Source of the DNA: Pontibacter sp. E15-1
GTDB lineage: Bacteria; Bacteroidota; Bacteroidia; Cytophagales; Hymenobacteraceae
Assembly (NCBI RefSeq): GCF_022601975.1
Contig: NZ_JAKVIR010000001.1
Coordinates: forward strand, 124,001 to 188,000
Direction: 5' to 3'
DNA length: 64,000 bases
Part shown: positions 41,642 to 51,773 of the stretch, piece after piece
Layout of the letters: the number at the start of each line of letters is the position of its first letter
Numbering within the stretch: the stretch's first letter is position 1
Made by a program: the position numbers and the translations under genes
Notes under the pieces: generated by a model
Told to the model about the DNA's origin: nothing
What the model saw: the letters and a program-made list of their open reading frames with translations, nothing else
Database searches by the model: none

Positions 41642-42040
41642 TTATGCCTTGTAGGCAGCCTTAATCTTGTCGGCTACGTCCTCAAACTCCGCTTTGCTGA
41701 ACTGCTGCTTGTTGGCAAAGTTCATGTCCTGCATGCTGTTGAGCGGAATCAGGTGCACGTGGGCATGCGGCACCTCAAGGCCAACCACGGCCACGCCGAT
41801 GCGCTTGCAGGGCACGGCTTGCTCCACGGCCAGGGCCACTTTCTTGGCGAAAGCCATCAGCCCGAGGTATAGGTCGTCGTCGAGGTCAAAAAGGTAGTCT
41901 ACCTGCTGTTTGGGAATCACGAGGGTATGGCCTTTGGCGGTCGGAAACACATCCAGAAAGGCAAGATAGCGGTCGTCTTCCGCCACTTTGTAAGCGGGGA
42001 TCTCCCCATTTACGATCTTTGTGAATATGGACGCTTCCAT
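41642..42040 (-). CDS. HIT-family nucleotide hydrolase
   Basis: A 132-residue histidine-triad protein with the motif HAHVHLIPL (H-x-H-x-H). Opening SIFTKIVNGEIPAYKVAEDD is typical of the Hint branch, which hydrolyses AMP-linked compounds. The start lies 3 bases after the greA stop, so the two are co-transcribed. Confidence 0.93.
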   Translation of the reverse strand: MEASIFTKIVNGEIPAYKVAEDDRYLAFLDVFPTAKGHTLVIPKQQVDYLFDLDDDLYLGLMAFAKKVALAVEQAVPCKRIGVAVVGLEVPHAHVHLIPLNSMQDMNFANKQQFSKAEFEDVADKIKAAYKA

Positions 42041-42043
42041 GGC

Positions 42044-42517
42044 TTAACGGCTTATCTCCAGAATCTCGAACTGCAGTTTTCCGGCGGGCACGGTAATCTC
42101 GGCCACGTCGCCCACCGACTTGCCCAGCAGGCCCTTCCCGATCGGCGACTTCACCGAGATCTTGCCTGCCGCCAGGTTGGCCTCTTCCTCGGCCACCAGG
42201 GTATAATCTACCACGGTGTTGGTTTTCAGGTTCTTCAGCTTCACCTTCGACAGGATCAGGGCTTTGCTGGCATCCAGGCCTGACTCATCAACCAGGCGGG
42301 CATTGCCCACAATCTCTTCCATCTTAGAGATTTTAAGCTCCAGATGGCCCTGCGCGTCTTTGGCGGCATCGTATTCCGCGTTCTCACTCAGGTCACCTTT
42401 GTCGCGTGCCTCAGCCAATTGGTGGGCCACGGCGGAGCGGCCTTTCGTTTTGAGCTCAGCCAGTTCGTCTTTTAGTTTTTGCAAACCCTCAGCTGTGTAA
42501 TAAGAAATCTTGCTCAT
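42044..42517 (-). CDS. greA: Transcription elongation factor GreA
   Basis: A 157-residue GreA, which rescues back-tracked RNA polymerase by cleaving the transcript. The N-terminal coiled coil (about 5-75) carries the acidic tip (RDKGDLSENAEYDAAK), and the C-terminal FKBP-like domain ends in VPAGKLQFEILEI. HIT follows 3 bases downstream. Confidence 0.96.
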   Translation of the reverse strand: MSKISYYTAEGLQKLKDELAELKTKGRSAVAHQLAEARDKGDLSENAEYDAAKDAQGHLELKISKMEEIVGNARLVDESGLDASKALILSKVKLKNLKTNTVVDYTLVAEEEANLAAGKISVKSPIGKGLLGKSVGDVAEITVPAGKLQFEILEISR

Positions 42518-42547
42518 AGTCAGTTCTCACGTTTAAAACACAAAAAC

Positions 42548-42584
42548 AAAAAGAACGGTTATGGCTTGCATAACCGTTCTTTTT
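42548..42584 (-). terminator. Terminator after the hydroxyacid dehydrogenase
   Basis: AAAAAGAACGGTTAT (42548-42562) and ATAACCGTTCTTTTT (42570-42584) are perfectly complementary, 7-nt loop. It lies between the dehydrogenase stop and the greA start on the same strand. A second small dyad (CGTATG/CATACG) lies near 42645-42658. Confidence 0.85.
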
Positions 42585-42767
42585 GCCAAATATGTACAAT
42601 TATTTTTTCAATCTGATGCGGCGACAACAACCTGCAGCGCCAACGTATGGCATACGCTAAAATTTACTTATACCTCAAAGCACGGGCAACTCCCGGCACT
42701 CTGCTGTTTAGCAAATATACAAATTTTGCGACACAAGTAGCAAGTGGGTAATTTTATTGTTGATTGC

Positions 42768-43700
42768 CTACACCGCTATCACTTTGCGGATCTTCTCTAC
42801 CAGCACCTTGTTAATCTCCACATAGGATTCGTGGGTCCAGCCTGCGATGTGGGGTGTCAGGATCACGTTGTCGGCGGCAGCCAGGAAGGCGAAGTTCTCC
42901 TGCTGCGCCGGGTTGAGGGTATGGAGCTTTTCGTTTTCCAGCACATCCAGGGCAGCTCCCTTCACCTTGCCGGACTGGAGCTGGCGCACCAGCGCGGCCT
43001 GGTCCACCACATCGCCCCGCGAGGTGTTCAGAAACCAAACAGGCTTCCGGAAACCCTCGAAAAAGGAATCGTTGGCCATACCCAGGTTTTCGGGGATGTA
43101 TGGGATGTGAAAGCTGACCACATCGGCCTCTGCCTGCATCTCCTCCAGCGACACCTGCACTGTGGGCAATTGTATCTTCTCCGGCGCAAAACGGTCGTAG
43201 GCAATAACGCGGCAACCGAAGCCGCGCAGCACCTGCGCAAAGCTCTGGCCCATGTTGCCATACCCGACGATGCCTACCGTCATGCTGCTTACCTCGTCCC
43301 CGCGGTTCTCCTCGCGCCGCCATACCTTCTGCCGTACTTGGGTATGGCTTCGCGAGATGTTACGCACCAGCCCCAGCAACAGCCCCAGGGTAAACTCCCC
43401 TACCGCCTGGCGGTTGCCTTCGTTAGCCCCCAGCAGCGCGATATTCCGCGCCTGCAGCGCCTGCGCGTCTATGTTATCGACGCCAGCGCCCGCCCGCGCC
43501 ACGAACTTCAGCGTATGGGCCAGCTCCAGGGTATCGGCGTTGATGCGCATTTTGCTGCGCACAATCAGGCCGTCGAAGCCCGCTAAAGCCTCTTTCACAG
43601 CTTCCGGCTTTATATCCGGCCTGTAATCGGCTTCCGCGCCGATGCGCTCAAGCATGGAGAAAATACTCTCGTGAATCTCGTCGATGATCAGGATGCGCAT
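42768..43700 (-). CDS. D-2-hydroxyacid dehydrogenase, phosphoglycerate dehydrogenase-like
   Basis: A 310-residue NAD-dependent dehydrogenase. The catalytic domain has RSKMRINADTL, VARAGAGVDNID; the Rossmann motif is VGIVGYGNMGQ; NTSRGDVVD and the catalytic His in LTPHIAGWTHES are present. It resembles SerA-type phosphoglycerate dehydrogenases, but lacks a C-terminal ACT domain. The physiological substrate is therefore not sure. Confidence 0.88.
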   Translation of the reverse strand: MRILIIDEIHESIFSMLERIGAEADYRPDIKPEAVKEALAGFDGLIVRSKMRINADTLELAHTLKFVARAGAGVDNIDAQALQARNIALLGANEGNRQAVGEFTLGLLLGLVRNISRSHTQVRQKVWRREENRGDEVSSMTVGIVGYGNMGQSFAQVLRGFGCRVIAYDRFAPEKIQLPTVQVSLEEMQAEADVVSFHIPYIPENLGMANDSFFEGFRKPVWFLNTSRGDVVDQAALVRQLQSGKVKGAALDVLENEKLHTLNPAQQENFAFLAAADNVILTPHIAGWTHESYVEINKVLVEKIRKVIAV

Positions 43701-43816
43701 AATGAAGAGAATGCTTTAAAGGTTTTCGATAAGTTGAAAGGGGTTGAGCAGGCACTTTGCTAACCGGACGTAGGATCTACTTCTCTCCTTGCCCTGCAGC
43801 GCTAATTTCGTAAATA

Positions 43817-45172
43817 TTACAAATTATACAGCACGTGTGCGATGCCGAAGTAAATGGCCAACCCCAAAAGGTCGTTTGCCGTGGTGATGAAAGGGCCTGC
43901 GGCAACAGCCGGGTTGATGCCGAACTTGTCCAGCACCATGGGGGTGATCGTGCCCATCAGTGAGGCCAGTATGACCACCGAGAACAGCGCCACCGACACC
44001 ACGATCGACAGCTTCAGCTCGTTGCGAAAAAGATAGGTTAGAGCAAACACCAGAATCGAGATGATCAGGGCGTTCAGGAACGCCACCATCACCAGCTTCA
44101 GTATACGCTGGGCGAAGTTCTCGAACATCACGGCGTTAGAGGAAAGCGTCTGGATAATGATGGAAGACGACTGGATGCCCACGTTGCCGCCCGTGGCCGT
44201 GATGAGCGGCACGAACAAGGCCACCGCGGGCAGCATGGCGATATCAGCCTCAAACAGGCCCATGAACTGGGCCGCCAGCAAGCCACCTACCATCCCGATG
44301 ATAAGCCAGGGAAGCCGCGAGCGCGAGATCCGGAACACGCTGTCGTCCTCTTCCACGTTCTCGGTTATACCGGTCATCAGCTGGCGACTGAGTTCGGCCT
44401 GCTCCTGCATCACGTCCACCACGTCGTCGATGGTGATCCGGCCCAGCAACCGGCCCTGTATGTTCACGACGGGTATGGCCTCCAGGTCGTAGCGTTGCAT
44501 CGCGTTCACCACCTCGCTCTCATCCCGAAACGACTCGATGGAGATCACATCGGGGTTGTAGATGTCTTTTACCGGGGTATCGTCGCGGGTAAGCAGCAGC
44601 CGTTTAACGCTCACGCGGCCCACCAGTATGTCGCGGTTGTCGGTCACGTACACGGTATAGATGCGCTCCACGTTCTCGGCCTGCCGCCGGATTTCCTCGA
44701 TGCACTGCCGCACGCGCCAGTTCAGGTTCACCTTAATGAGCTCTTTTCCCATCAGACCACCGGCGCAGTCCTCCTCGTAATGCAGCAGGTCCAGGATGTG
44801 CTCGGCTTTCTCCTCGTTGTCGAGCAGCGCGATCACCTCCTCCCGCGTCTGCACCGACAGCTCGTTCAGGATATCCACCGCGTCGTCAGAGTCCATCAGG
44901 TTGACGTAGCGGGCAATCTCGGCGCTGGTAAAATAGCCCAGGAAATCGGTCCGGATATCGTAGTCCAGGTCGCTGAGAATCTGGGCACCCGTGTCGGGGG
45001 GAAGCAGGTCGAGCACGTACTTCGACTCGTTCGTGTCCAGTTCGTAGAGCACGGTGGTCACGTCGGCCGGGTGCATATCGGCCATCGTGGTAAGGATAAA
45101 GTCGCTATCCTTCCGCTCGATAGCCTCTTCTACCTGCTCAATGTACTCGCGTGTGATCTCTACCTGCTGCAT
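43817..45172 (-). CDS. mgtE: Magnesium transporter MgtE
   Basis: A 451-residue MgtE, a Mg2+ channel of the inner membrane. N-terminal helical domain (about 1-130), a CBS pair (about 135-255, with VSVKRLLLTRDDTPVKD and LLGRITIDDVVDV), then five helices with the conserved ATGGNVGIQSSS pore segment and the terminal LGLAIYFGIAH. It follows rsmA by 3 bases, which implies one transcript. Confidence 0.95.
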   Translation of the reverse strand: MQQVEITREYIEQVEEAIERKDSDFILTTMADMHPADVTTVLYELDTNESKYVLDLLPPDTGAQILSDLDYDIRTDFLGYFTSAEIARYVNLMDSDDAVDILNELSVQTREEVIALLDNEEKAEHILDLLHYEEDCAGGLMGKELIKVNLNWRVRQCIEEIRRQAENVERIYTVYVTDNRDILVGRVSVKRLLLTRDDTPVKDIYNPDVISIESFRDESEVVNAMQRYDLEAIPVVNIQGRLLGRITIDDVVDVMQEQAELSRQLMTGITENVEEDDSVFRISRSRLPWLIIGMVGGLLAAQFMGLFEADIAMLPAVALFVPLITATGGNVGIQSSSIIIQTLSSNAVMFENFAQRILKLVMVAFLNALIISILVFALTYLFRNELKLSIVVSVALFSVVILASLMGTITPMVLDKFGINPAVAAGPFITTANDLLGLAIYFGIAHVLYNL

Positions 45173-45175
45173 GGG

Positions 45176-45997
45176 CTACTGTAAGTTCTGCTCGATAAGT
45201 TTTGTCAGGGCCACAAAGTCCTGCACCGACAGCTGCTCTGCCCGCTTGTCGAAGACGGGCGCGGCTGTAACCTCCGGCGGAAGGTTATAGGTTTTGAGGG
45301 AGTTGCGCAGCGTTTTCCGGCGCGTGCCGAAACTCAGCTTCACCACCTGCTTGAACAGGTCCTCCCGGCAGTCGAGGCGCTCCACTTCGTTGCGTAGCAG
45401 GCTGAGCACCGCTGACTTTACCTTTGGCTTGGGATGAAACACATGCTCGCTCACGGTAAACTTGTAGTCGATGGTATAAAACGCCTGCAGTAGCACGCTC
45501 AGGATGCCGTAGGCCTTGGAGCCCGGCGGTGAGGCAAGGCGCTCGGCCACCTCTTTCTGGATCATACACACTACCTCCGGCACCACGTCGCGCTGCTCCA
45601 GCACTTTAAAGAAAATCTGGCTTGATATATTATAGGGGAAGTTGCCGATGATGGCGAACTTGCCCGGGAACAGCGTGCTCAGGTCCGTCTTCAGGAAGTC
45701 GGCCGAGATGATCCGGTCGCCGAGCTGCGGGAAATGCTCCTGCAGGTAGGCGATCGACTCGCGGTCAATATCCACCACCGTGGTGCGGTACGCCTCGTGC
45801 TGCAACAGGTACTGCGTCAGCACGCCCATACCCGGCCCGATCTCCAGCACATCCTTCACCCCCTGGTGCAGTGTCAGCTGCTCCACAATCTTTGTCGCAA
45901 TGTTCTGATCCACCAGAAAGTGCTGGCCCAGGTGCTTCTTTGGTTTTACGTTGCCCACGTGGTGTTTTTTATGGTTTTGGGCCGCTGATGCATACAT
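45176..45997 (-). CDS. rsmA: 16S rRNA dimethyladenosine transferase (RsmA/KsgA)
   Basis: A 273-residue SAM-dependent methyltransferase that dimethylates two adenosines near the 3' end of 16S rRNA. The SAM motif is EIGPGMGVLTQ, preceded by the conserved LGQHFLVD; the catalytic NFPYNIS (NxPY type) is at about 120. The first 15 residues are a short extension. Its start is divergent from pepA, sharing a 118-base control region. Confidence 0.94.
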   Translation of the reverse strand: MYASAAQNHKKHHVGNVKPKKHLGQHFLVDQNIATKIVEQLTLHQGVKDVLEIGPGMGVLTQYLLQHEAYRTTVVDIDRESIAYLQEHFPQLGDRIISADFLKTDLSTLFPGKFAIIGNFPYNISSQIFFKVLEQRDVVPEVVCMIQKEVAERLASPPGSKAYGILSVLLQAFYTIDYKFTVSEHVFHPKPKVKSAVLSLLRNEVERLDCREDLFKQVVKLSFGTRRKTLRNSLKTYNLPPEVTAAPVFDKRAEQLSVQDFVALTKLIEQNLQ

Positions 45998-46115
45998 ATC
46001 GGCGCAAACCCGTTATACTCTCAAGGTGCCGGAACAGCCAGGCCACAGCGGCCAGCCGCTTTTCGGATTCCGTATTATACTTGCTATATTGCAGCCTCAA
46101 AGATACGAACGACAA

Positions 46116-47549
46116 ATGCCAACGCAACTCAAATACGATACAAGCTTCGCTAAAAACGCCAACCTCGCCATTGTGGTTGCCGCCGACGAGGCCAGCCAGC
46201 TGCCAGAGCTGCAGCCAGCCGAGCAGACATACGTGCAGCAGCAACTGGCACAGGAGGCCAAACTGATCTGCCTGAACCGCTACGAGAACCAGGTATACAT
46301 CGTCGTTGCCCCTTCCGCCAAGACGGAAAACCTGAAGAAGGAAGCGCTGCGGAAGGCGGGCCATACCCTGCTCAAGCAGTTAAACGCGGCAAAGACAGCG
46401 CACATCACCGTGCTGGACAAAACCGCCTCGGAGGCGAGCCTGGCTTTGGCCGAGGGCCTGTTCCTGAGCAACTATCAGTTTATAAAGCACAAGACCAAAG
46501 ATGCCAAGCCGAACGCCTTGCAGACCATCACCATCGCCGATGAGCAGGTGGGCGAGCAAGCGGTAACCGAGCTGGCCAACGTGCTGGAGGCGGTATGCAC
46601 CGTGCGCGACCTCGTGAACGAGCCGCACAGCCACCAGACCGCCACGCAACTGGCCGAGCAGTTTGGGGATCTGGGCGAAGAGGCCGGCTTCAAAACCGAT
46701 GTCCTGGACCTGATTAAGATACAGTCGCTGAAGATGGGCGGCCTGATAGCCGTAAACCAGGGCAGCGAGGAACCAGCCACCTTCAGTATACTCGAGTGGA
46801 AACCGGAAAACGCCAAAAACGCCAAACCGATCGTGCTGGTGGGCAAAGGGGTGGTATACGATACCGGAGGCCTGAGCCTGAAGCCGACCCCGCAGTCGAT
46901 GGATTTCATGAAATCCGACATGGGAGGCGCGGCCGTGGTGGCCGGTGTGCTGTATGCCGTGGCTAAAAACAAGCTCCCGCTCCACATCATTGGCCTGGTG
47001 CCCGCCACCGACAACCGCCCCGGCCCGGGCGCGGTGGCCCCCGGCGACGTGATCACGATGCACAGCGGCCTGACCGTGGAGGTGATGAACACCGATGCCG
47101 AAGGGCGCCTGATACTGGCCGATGCCCTGAGCTTTGCCAAAAAGTATGACCCGGAACTGGTGCTTGACTTTGCCACCCTCACAGGCGCTGCCATGCGTGC
47201 CGTGGGCAAGGAAGGACTGGCAATAATGGGCACAGCCGGAGAAGAAACCATGACGGCCCTGAAAGCGGCTGGCGATGCCACGCATGAGCGCACCGTGGAG
47301 TTTCCGCTCTGGGACGAGTATAAAAAACAGCTGGAGTCTGACATAGCTGACCTGAAGAACCTGGGCGGGCCGGACGCAGGGCATATCACGGCCGGCAAGT
47401 TCCTGGAGGCGTTCACCGACTACCCGTGGGTACATTTTGACATTGCGGGCACCGCCTACCTGCACAGCGAAGACTCCTACCGTGGCAAAATGGCCACCGG
47501 TTCCGGCGTTCGGATAGTTTATAATTTCCTAAGCGCACTTGCTCGATAA
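46116..47549 (+). CDS. pepA: Leucyl aminopeptidase (M17)
   Basis: A 477-residue cytoplasmic M17 aminopeptidase with two metal ions. I start it at the ATG at 46116; the open frame upstream overlaps rsmA and is non-homologous in character. VGKGVVYDTGGLSLKP, the signature NTDAEGRLILADAL and DFATLTGA are all present. The N-terminal domain (about 1-150) is the usual M17 macro-like domain. The pdxA gene follows after 6 bases. Confidence 0.93.
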   Translation: MPTQLKYDTSFAKNANLAIVVAADEASQLPELQPAEQTYVQQQLAQEAKLICLNRYENQVYIVVAPSAKTENLKKEALRKAGHTLLKQLNAAKTAHITVLDKTASEASLALAEGLFLSNYQFIKHKTKDAKPNALQTITIADEQVGEQAVTELANVLEAVCTVRDLVNEPHSHQTATQLAEQFGDLGEEAGFKTDVLDLIKIQSLKMGGLIAVNQGSEEPATFSILEWKPENAKNAKPIVLVGKGVVYDTGGLSLKPTPQSMDFMKSDMGGAAVVAGVLYAVAKNKLPLHIIGLVPATDNRPGPGAVAPGDVITMHSGLTVEVMNTDAEGRLILADALSFAKKYDPELVLDFATLTGAAMRAVGKEGLAIMGTAGEETMTALKAAGDATHERTVEFPLWDEYKKQLESDIADLKNLGGPDAGHITAGKFLEAFTDYPWVHFDIAGTAYLHSEDSYRGKMATGSGVRIVYNFLSALAR

Positions 47550-47555
47550 CCCCCC

Positions 47556-48578
47556 ATGGATAAGAACAACAAAATCAGACTCGGCATCAGTATCGGAGAC
47601 ACCAACGGCATAGGCCCGGAGGTAATCGTGAAAACACTGGCCGACCAGCGTATCCTTAACTTTTGCATCCCGGTCATTTATGCCTCGGCAGACCTGCTGA
47701 AGCACGTCCGAAAAGCCCTGAATGCAGAGCACTTCAACTTTCAGGAGGTAGATTCGGCACAGGCGCTGGTGCCCCGCAAGATAAATGCCATCTCCTGCTG
47801 GGAGAACGAACTGGAGGTTAACCCGGGCCACCCGACACCGGAGTCCGGGCGGGCCTCGCTGGACTCGCTGCTGGCCGCCAGCCGCGACCTGAAGGCGGGC
47901 TTGCTGGACGGTATCGTAACTGCCCCGATCAACAAGGACAACATACAGGCCGAGGACTTCCGGTTCCCGGGCCATACCGAGTTCCTGACCGCTTACTTCG
48001 ACGCGCCAGAGAGCCTGATGCTGCTGGTGAGCGGCGGCCTGCGCGTGGCCACGGTAACAGGCCACATGCCGCTGAAAGACGTGCCGACGCGCCTGACGGA
48101 GGAGTTGCTGCTCCGGAAAATGACTATTCTGCTGGACTCGCTGCGCAGAGACTTCGGCATTCTGAAGCCGCGCATAGCGGTGCTGGGCCTGAACCCGCAT
48201 GCCGGGGAGCAGGGCCTGCTGGGCCGCGAAGAGGAGGAGATCATCCGCCCGGCCGTTGTGCACATGAAAGAGCGCGGCCACCTGGTGTTCGGCCCCTACC
48301 CCGCCGACGGCTTTTTCGGGATGCGCCAGTTCCAGCAAGTGGACGCCGTGCTGGCCATGTACCACGACCAAGGCTTGATTCCGTTTAAAACGCTGGCCTT
48401 TGAGAGCGGCGTGAATTATACTGCCGGGCTCCCGATAGTGCGCACCTCCCCAGACCATGGCACCGCCTACGACATTGCCGCTAAGCACGTTGCCAGCGAA
48501 ACCTCATTCCGCGAGGCGCTGTTTCTGGCTTACGACATCGTTCGGATGCGAAAGGAGGCCGAAATGCCCGCAGTATAA
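47556..48578 (+). CDS. pdxA: 4-hydroxythreonine-4-phosphate dehydrogenase PdxA
   Basis: A 340-residue NAD-dependent enzyme of pyridoxal phosphate synthesis. The opening GISIGDTNGIGPEVI is diagnostic; metal-binding histidines are in FPGHTEFL, YHDQGLIPFK and RTSPDHGTAYDIA. It follows pepA closely. The genes DUF177-rpmF-plsX-fabH come next, with their own promoter. Confidence 0.95.
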   Translation: MDKNNKIRLGISIGDTNGIGPEVIVKTLADQRILNFCIPVIYASADLLKHVRKALNAEHFNFQEVDSAQALVPRKINAISCWENELEVNPGHPTPESGRASLDSLLAASRDLKAGLLDGIVTAPINKDNIQAEDFRFPGHTEFLTAYFDAPESLMLLVSGGLRVATVTGHMPLKDVPTRLTEELLLRKMTILLDSLRRDFGILKPRIAVLGLNPHAGEQGLLGREEEEIIRPAVVHMKERGHLVFGPYPADGFFGMRQFQQVDAVLAMYHDQGLIPFKTLAFESGVNYTAGLPIVRTSPDHGTAYDIAAKHVASETSFREALFLAYDIVRMRKEAEMPAV

Positions 48579-48591
48579 ATAGGATAGATAA

Positions 48592-48622
48592 TTTTATTTA
48601 TCAGAAATATCTTCTAATTTTG
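48592..48622 (+). promoter_or_regulatory. Promoter of the DUF177-rpmF-plsX unit
   Basis: TAATTTTG at 48615-48622 fits the Bacteroidota -7 box exactly; TTTTA at 48592-48596 lies 18 bases upstream as a weak -33. Expected start about 48629, 17 bases before the GTG at 48646. Confidence 0.6.
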
Positions 48623-48645
48623 CATCTTGCAATAAAAAGTCGGTT

Positions 48646-49188
48646 GTGAAGAAGCTAAGAGACTATGAAATCGGCATCGCCAAACTCAGCAACAAGAAGC
48701 ACTTGTATGAGTTTGAACTGGATGACTCCTTCTTCGATTTGTTCGGGAAAGAGATCATTCTGGGCGGCAACCTGATGGCACAAGTGGAGCTGGACAAGAC
48801 GGAGTCGCTGCTTACCTTCCACATGCACATCAGGGGCCAGGTTCGCCTGGTTTGCGACCGAAGCCTGGATGAGTTTGACTATCCGCTGGAGGTAGACGGA
48901 ACGTTCCGCATCCGGTATGGCGACGAGAACGCCGAGCTGGACGAGGACCTCTGGCAGATAACGTCGAACACGCAGTCTATCAACATCGCTCAGCACCTTT
49001 ACGATTACATCGGGCTGGCCGTGCCGATGAAGAAGCTGCACCCGCGCTTTGTGGAGGAAACCGATGCGGATGACGATCAGGATATCCTGATCTACACTTC
49101 CGGAACGCGGGGAAGTGAAGACGACAGCGAGGACGATGACGACGATGAGGCAGACCCCCGCTGGGATGCGCTTCGCAACTTAAATTAG
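48646..49188 (+). CDS. DUF177/YceD-family protein
   Basis: A 180-residue protein of the YceD/DUF177 family, linked to 23S rRNA maturation and always close to rpmF. The start is GTG. The centre holds the conserved RLVCDRSLDEFDYPLEV with one of the usual cysteines only, and the C-terminus is a strongly acidic tail (EDDSEDDDDDEADPRW), typical of the family. rpmF follows after 48 bases. Confidence 0.9.
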   Translation: MKKLRDYEIGIAKLSNKKHLYEFELDDSFFDLFGKEIILGGNLMAQVELDKTESLLTFHMHIRGQVRLVCDRSLDEFDYPLEVDGTFRIRYGDENAELDEDLWQITSNTQSINIAQHLYDYIGLAVPMKKLHPRFVEETDADDDQDILIYTSGTRGSEDDSEDDDDDEADPRWDALRNLN

Positions 49189-49236
49189 TGAATTACAGAA
49201 ACATAAGCATAAACCAAAGTAAACTATTAACTAAAA

Positions 49237-49434
49237 ATGGCACATCCTAAACGTAAGATTTCGAAGACCAGAAGAGATAAGAGAAGAACTCACCAGAAGC
49301 TCTCTGAGAAAGCCATTGCAATTTGCCCTACCACGGACACGCCCCACCTGTACCACCACGCTTATGTGGTAGAAGGAGACCTGTTCCACAAAGGCAAACT
49401 GGCAATCAAAAACTATACAGCTAACGCGCAGTAA
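49237..49434 (+). CDS. rpmF: 50S ribosomal protein L32
   Basis: A 65-residue L32, beginning [21 protein letters not shown]. The sequence around [13 protein letters not shown] keeps one cysteine of the zinc-binding set, so this is a zinc-poor form. It sits in the usual place between DUF177 and plsX. Confidence 0.95.
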   Translation: MAHPKRKISKTRRDKRRTHQKLSEKAIAICPTTDTPHLYHHAYVVEGDLFHKGKLAIKNYTANAQ

Positions 49435-49486
49435 GCAGTAGCCTGCTCAAGTTATAGTTCTGTATACTCCATAACACCCCCACTAA

Positions 49487-50428
49487 ATGAGAATCGCTTT
49501 AGACGCTATGGGCGGCGATTTTGCACCTGAGGCAATTGTAAAGGGTGCAGTACTGGCTGCTCAGGAGCTCAGAGAGGACGAGGAAATCCTGCTTATCGGC
49601 AAGGAGGACGTCATTCACAATCTGCTCCGCGAGTACGGTTACACTGGCAGCAATATCTCGGTGAGGCATGCTTCGCAGGTAATTGAAATGGGCGAACACC
49701 CTACCAAAGCACTTACACAAAAGCCGGACTCAAGCATTGCCATAGGGTATGGCTTGCTGAAGGCGCAGAAAGCTGACGCATTCTGCAGTGCCGGTAACAC
49801 CGGCGCAATGCTGGTGGGTGCCATGTTCAGCGTCAAATCGATTGAGGGGATCCTGAGGCCGTCTATCGCGGGCTTTGTGCCTAAATTGAATGGGGGCCTG
49901 GGCGTTATTCTGGATGTGGGGGCCAATGCCGACTGCAAGCCGGAAGTGTTGGAGCAGTTTGGGGAGATTGGCTCTATCTATGCCAAGTACGTGCTGGATA
50001 TCCAGAACCCCAAGGTGGGCCTGATGAACCTTGGCGAGGAAGAAGGCAAGGGTACCGTGAACACGCAGGCTGCCCACCAGCGCCTGAAGGCAAACAAAGA
50101 CATTAACTTTATCGGCAACATCGAAGGGCGCGATCTCTTCAACGACAAGGCGGATGTGATTGTGTGCGACGGCTATACCGGCAACATCATCGTGAAGATG
50201 GCTGAGTCGCTTTACGACATCCTGAATGAAAAAGGAATCAGCGACCCGTTCTTCGACAAGTTTAACTACGAGGCGGAGGGCGGAAGCCCGATTCTGGGCA
50301 TCAACGGCAATGCCGTGATCGGCCATGGCGTATCCAGCCCCCGGGCGGTGTGCAACATGGTGCTGCAGGCCCAGAAGATGGTGGCCTCTAACATTTCTGA
50401 GCGCTTCAAGAAAAACTACAGCGTGTAA
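49487..50428 (+). CDS. plsX: Phosphate acyltransferase PlsX
   Basis: A 313-residue PlsX, which makes acyl-phosphate from acyl-ACP for phospholipid synthesis. The start [14 protein letters not shown] is diagnostic; [22 protein letters not shown] and [15 protein letters not shown] match the family. It lies between rpmF and fabH, as in most bacteria. Confidence 0.96.
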   Translation: MRIALDAMGGDFAPEAIVKGAVLAAQELREDEEILLIGKEDVIHNLLREYGYTGSNISVRHASQVIEMGEHPTKALTQKPDSSIAIGYGLLKAQKADAFCSAGNTGAMLVGAMFSVKSIEGILRPSIAGFVPKLNGGLGVILDVGANADCKPEVLEQFGEIGSIYAKYVLDIQNPKVGLMNLGEEEGKGTVNTQAAHQRLKANKDINFIGNIEGRDLFNDKADVIVCDGYTGNIIVKMAESLYDILNEKGISDPFFDKFNYEAEGGSPILGINGNAVIGHGVSSPRAVCNMVLQAQKMVASNISERFKKNYSV

Positions 50429-50459
50429 CAGTCACGTTTACACGCGCTTCGCAACATAA

Positions 50460-50525
50460 GTCTTGGCATAGTCTGCACCGGGGATTCTTTTTAAGGAACC
50501 GGCAGGTTATGCCAAGTTTTTTTTA
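50460..50525 (+). terminator. Hairpin between plsX and fabH
   Basis: CTTGGCATA (50462-50470) pairs with TATGCCAAG (50508-50516); an inner CCGG/CCGG pairing is possible. It is followed by eight T and an A/T stretch. It may partly separate plsX from fabH. Confidence 0.7.
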
Positions 50526-50570
50526 TTAAATTGCCCTCCACAAAACATAATCACCCTAAGAAGGATCAAA

Positions 50571-51569
50571 ATGAGTAAAATTACTGCTGCCATAACTGGC
50601 GTGAGTGGCTACGTCCCGGAATACGTGATGACGAACAAGGAGTTGGAGACCCTGGTTGATACGAACGACGAATGGATCACCTCCCGTACCGGCATAAAGG
50701 AAAGGCGCATTTTGAAGGGCGAGAACATGGGCACCTCCCAGATCGCCATACCGGCAGTAAAGGAACTTCTCAGAAAAACGAACACAAAGCCCGAGGAAGT
50801 GGACATGCTGATCTGCGCCACCACCACCCCGGACATGGTGTTCCCGGCCACCGCCAACCTGATCACGGCAGAAGTGGGCGCAGTAAACGCCTTCGGCTAC
50901 GACTTGCAGGCGGCCTGTTCCGGTTTCCTGTTCGCGCTGGCCACTGGCGCAAAGTTCGTGGAGTCCGGGCAGTATAAAAAAGTCATCATCGTTGGGGCAG
51001 ACAAGATGTCGTCCATCGTGGATTATACCGACCGCACGACGTGCATCATCTTCGGTGACGGCGGCGGAGCCGTGATGCTGGAGCCTAACACCGAGGGCCT
51101 CGGCGTGCAGGATCAGATTTTGAAGTCTGACGGCACGGGTGCCCCGTTCCTGCACATGAAGGCAGGCGGCAGCCGCAGACCGGCTACCATCGAAACGGTG
51201 GAGGGACGGGAGCATTTCGCCTTCCAGGAAGGCCAGCAGGTGTTCAAGTTCGCCGTGAAGGGTATGGCCGACGTGTCGGCGGAGGTGATGGAGCGCAACA
51301 ACCTGACCGGCGACGATGTGGCCTGGCTGGTGCCGCACCAGGCAAACAAGCGCATCATTGAGGCGACTGCCAACCGCATGGGACTGAGCTCCGACAAAGT
51401 GATGCTCAACATCCACAAATACGGCAACACCACCAGCGGCACTATTCCGCTTTGCCTGTGGGAGTATGAGGACCAGCTGAAGAAAGGCGACAACGTGATA
51501 CTGGCAGCTTTTGGCGGCGGGTTTACCTGGGGCTCGATATACCTGAAATGGGCGTACGATCCTAAATAA
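50571..51569 (+). CDS. fabH: 3-oxoacyl-ACP synthase III (FabH)
   Basis: A 332-residue ketoacyl synthase III that starts fatty-acid chains from acetyl- or branched acyl-CoA and malonyl-ACP. The catalytic triad is Cys116 (QAACSGF), His about 259 (VPHQANKR) and Asn about 289 (YGNTTSG). The entry motif [11 protein letters not shown] is present. In many relatives accB-accC follow fabH; here the gene is followed by a terminator and a gene-free stretch. Confidence 0.96.
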   Translation: MSKITAAITGVSGYVPEYVMTNKELETLVDTNDEWITSRTGIKERRILKGENMGTSQIAIPAVKELLRKTNTKPEEVDMLICATTTPDMVFPATANLITAEVGAVNAFGYDLQAACSGFLFALATGAKFVESGQYKKVIIVGADKMSSIVDYTDRTTCIIFGDGGGAVMLEPNTEGLGVQDQILKSDGTGAPFLHMKAGGSRRPATIETVEGREHFAFQEGQQVFKFAVKGMADVSAEVMERNNLTGDDVAWLVPHQANKRIIEATANRMGLSSDKVMLNIHKYGNTTSGTIPLCLWEYEDQLKKGDNVILAAFGGGFTWGSIYLKWAYDPK

Positions 51570-51593
51570 GCATTCATCCTGATGAACATACCG

Positions 51594-51621
51594 AAGGCGA
51601 CTTTCTATAGTCGCCTTTTTT
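51594..51621 (+). terminator. Terminator after fabH
   Basis: AAGGCGACT (51594-51602) pairs with AGTCGCCTT (51609-51617), followed by TTTTATT. Standard rho-independent form. Confidence 0.92.
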
Positions 51622-51773
51622 ATTGCCTATGTATGGCTCAGCCGTGCTTACCAGTTATCATACATTCCATTTTGAAAGGTTTTATTGACAGGTTAACGTG
51701 ATCTCGGAAACATCGCGGTGATATCAAGATTTGAAACTTCTTGTTTTCATAGCTTGCTTTGCGCTCCACGCCT

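Noticed and set aside
46380-47465. Long minus-strand frames (361 and 313 codons) opposite pepA
   Set aside because: No motif; pepA on the plus strand has full M17 signatures. GC-rich genes here give long antisense frames.
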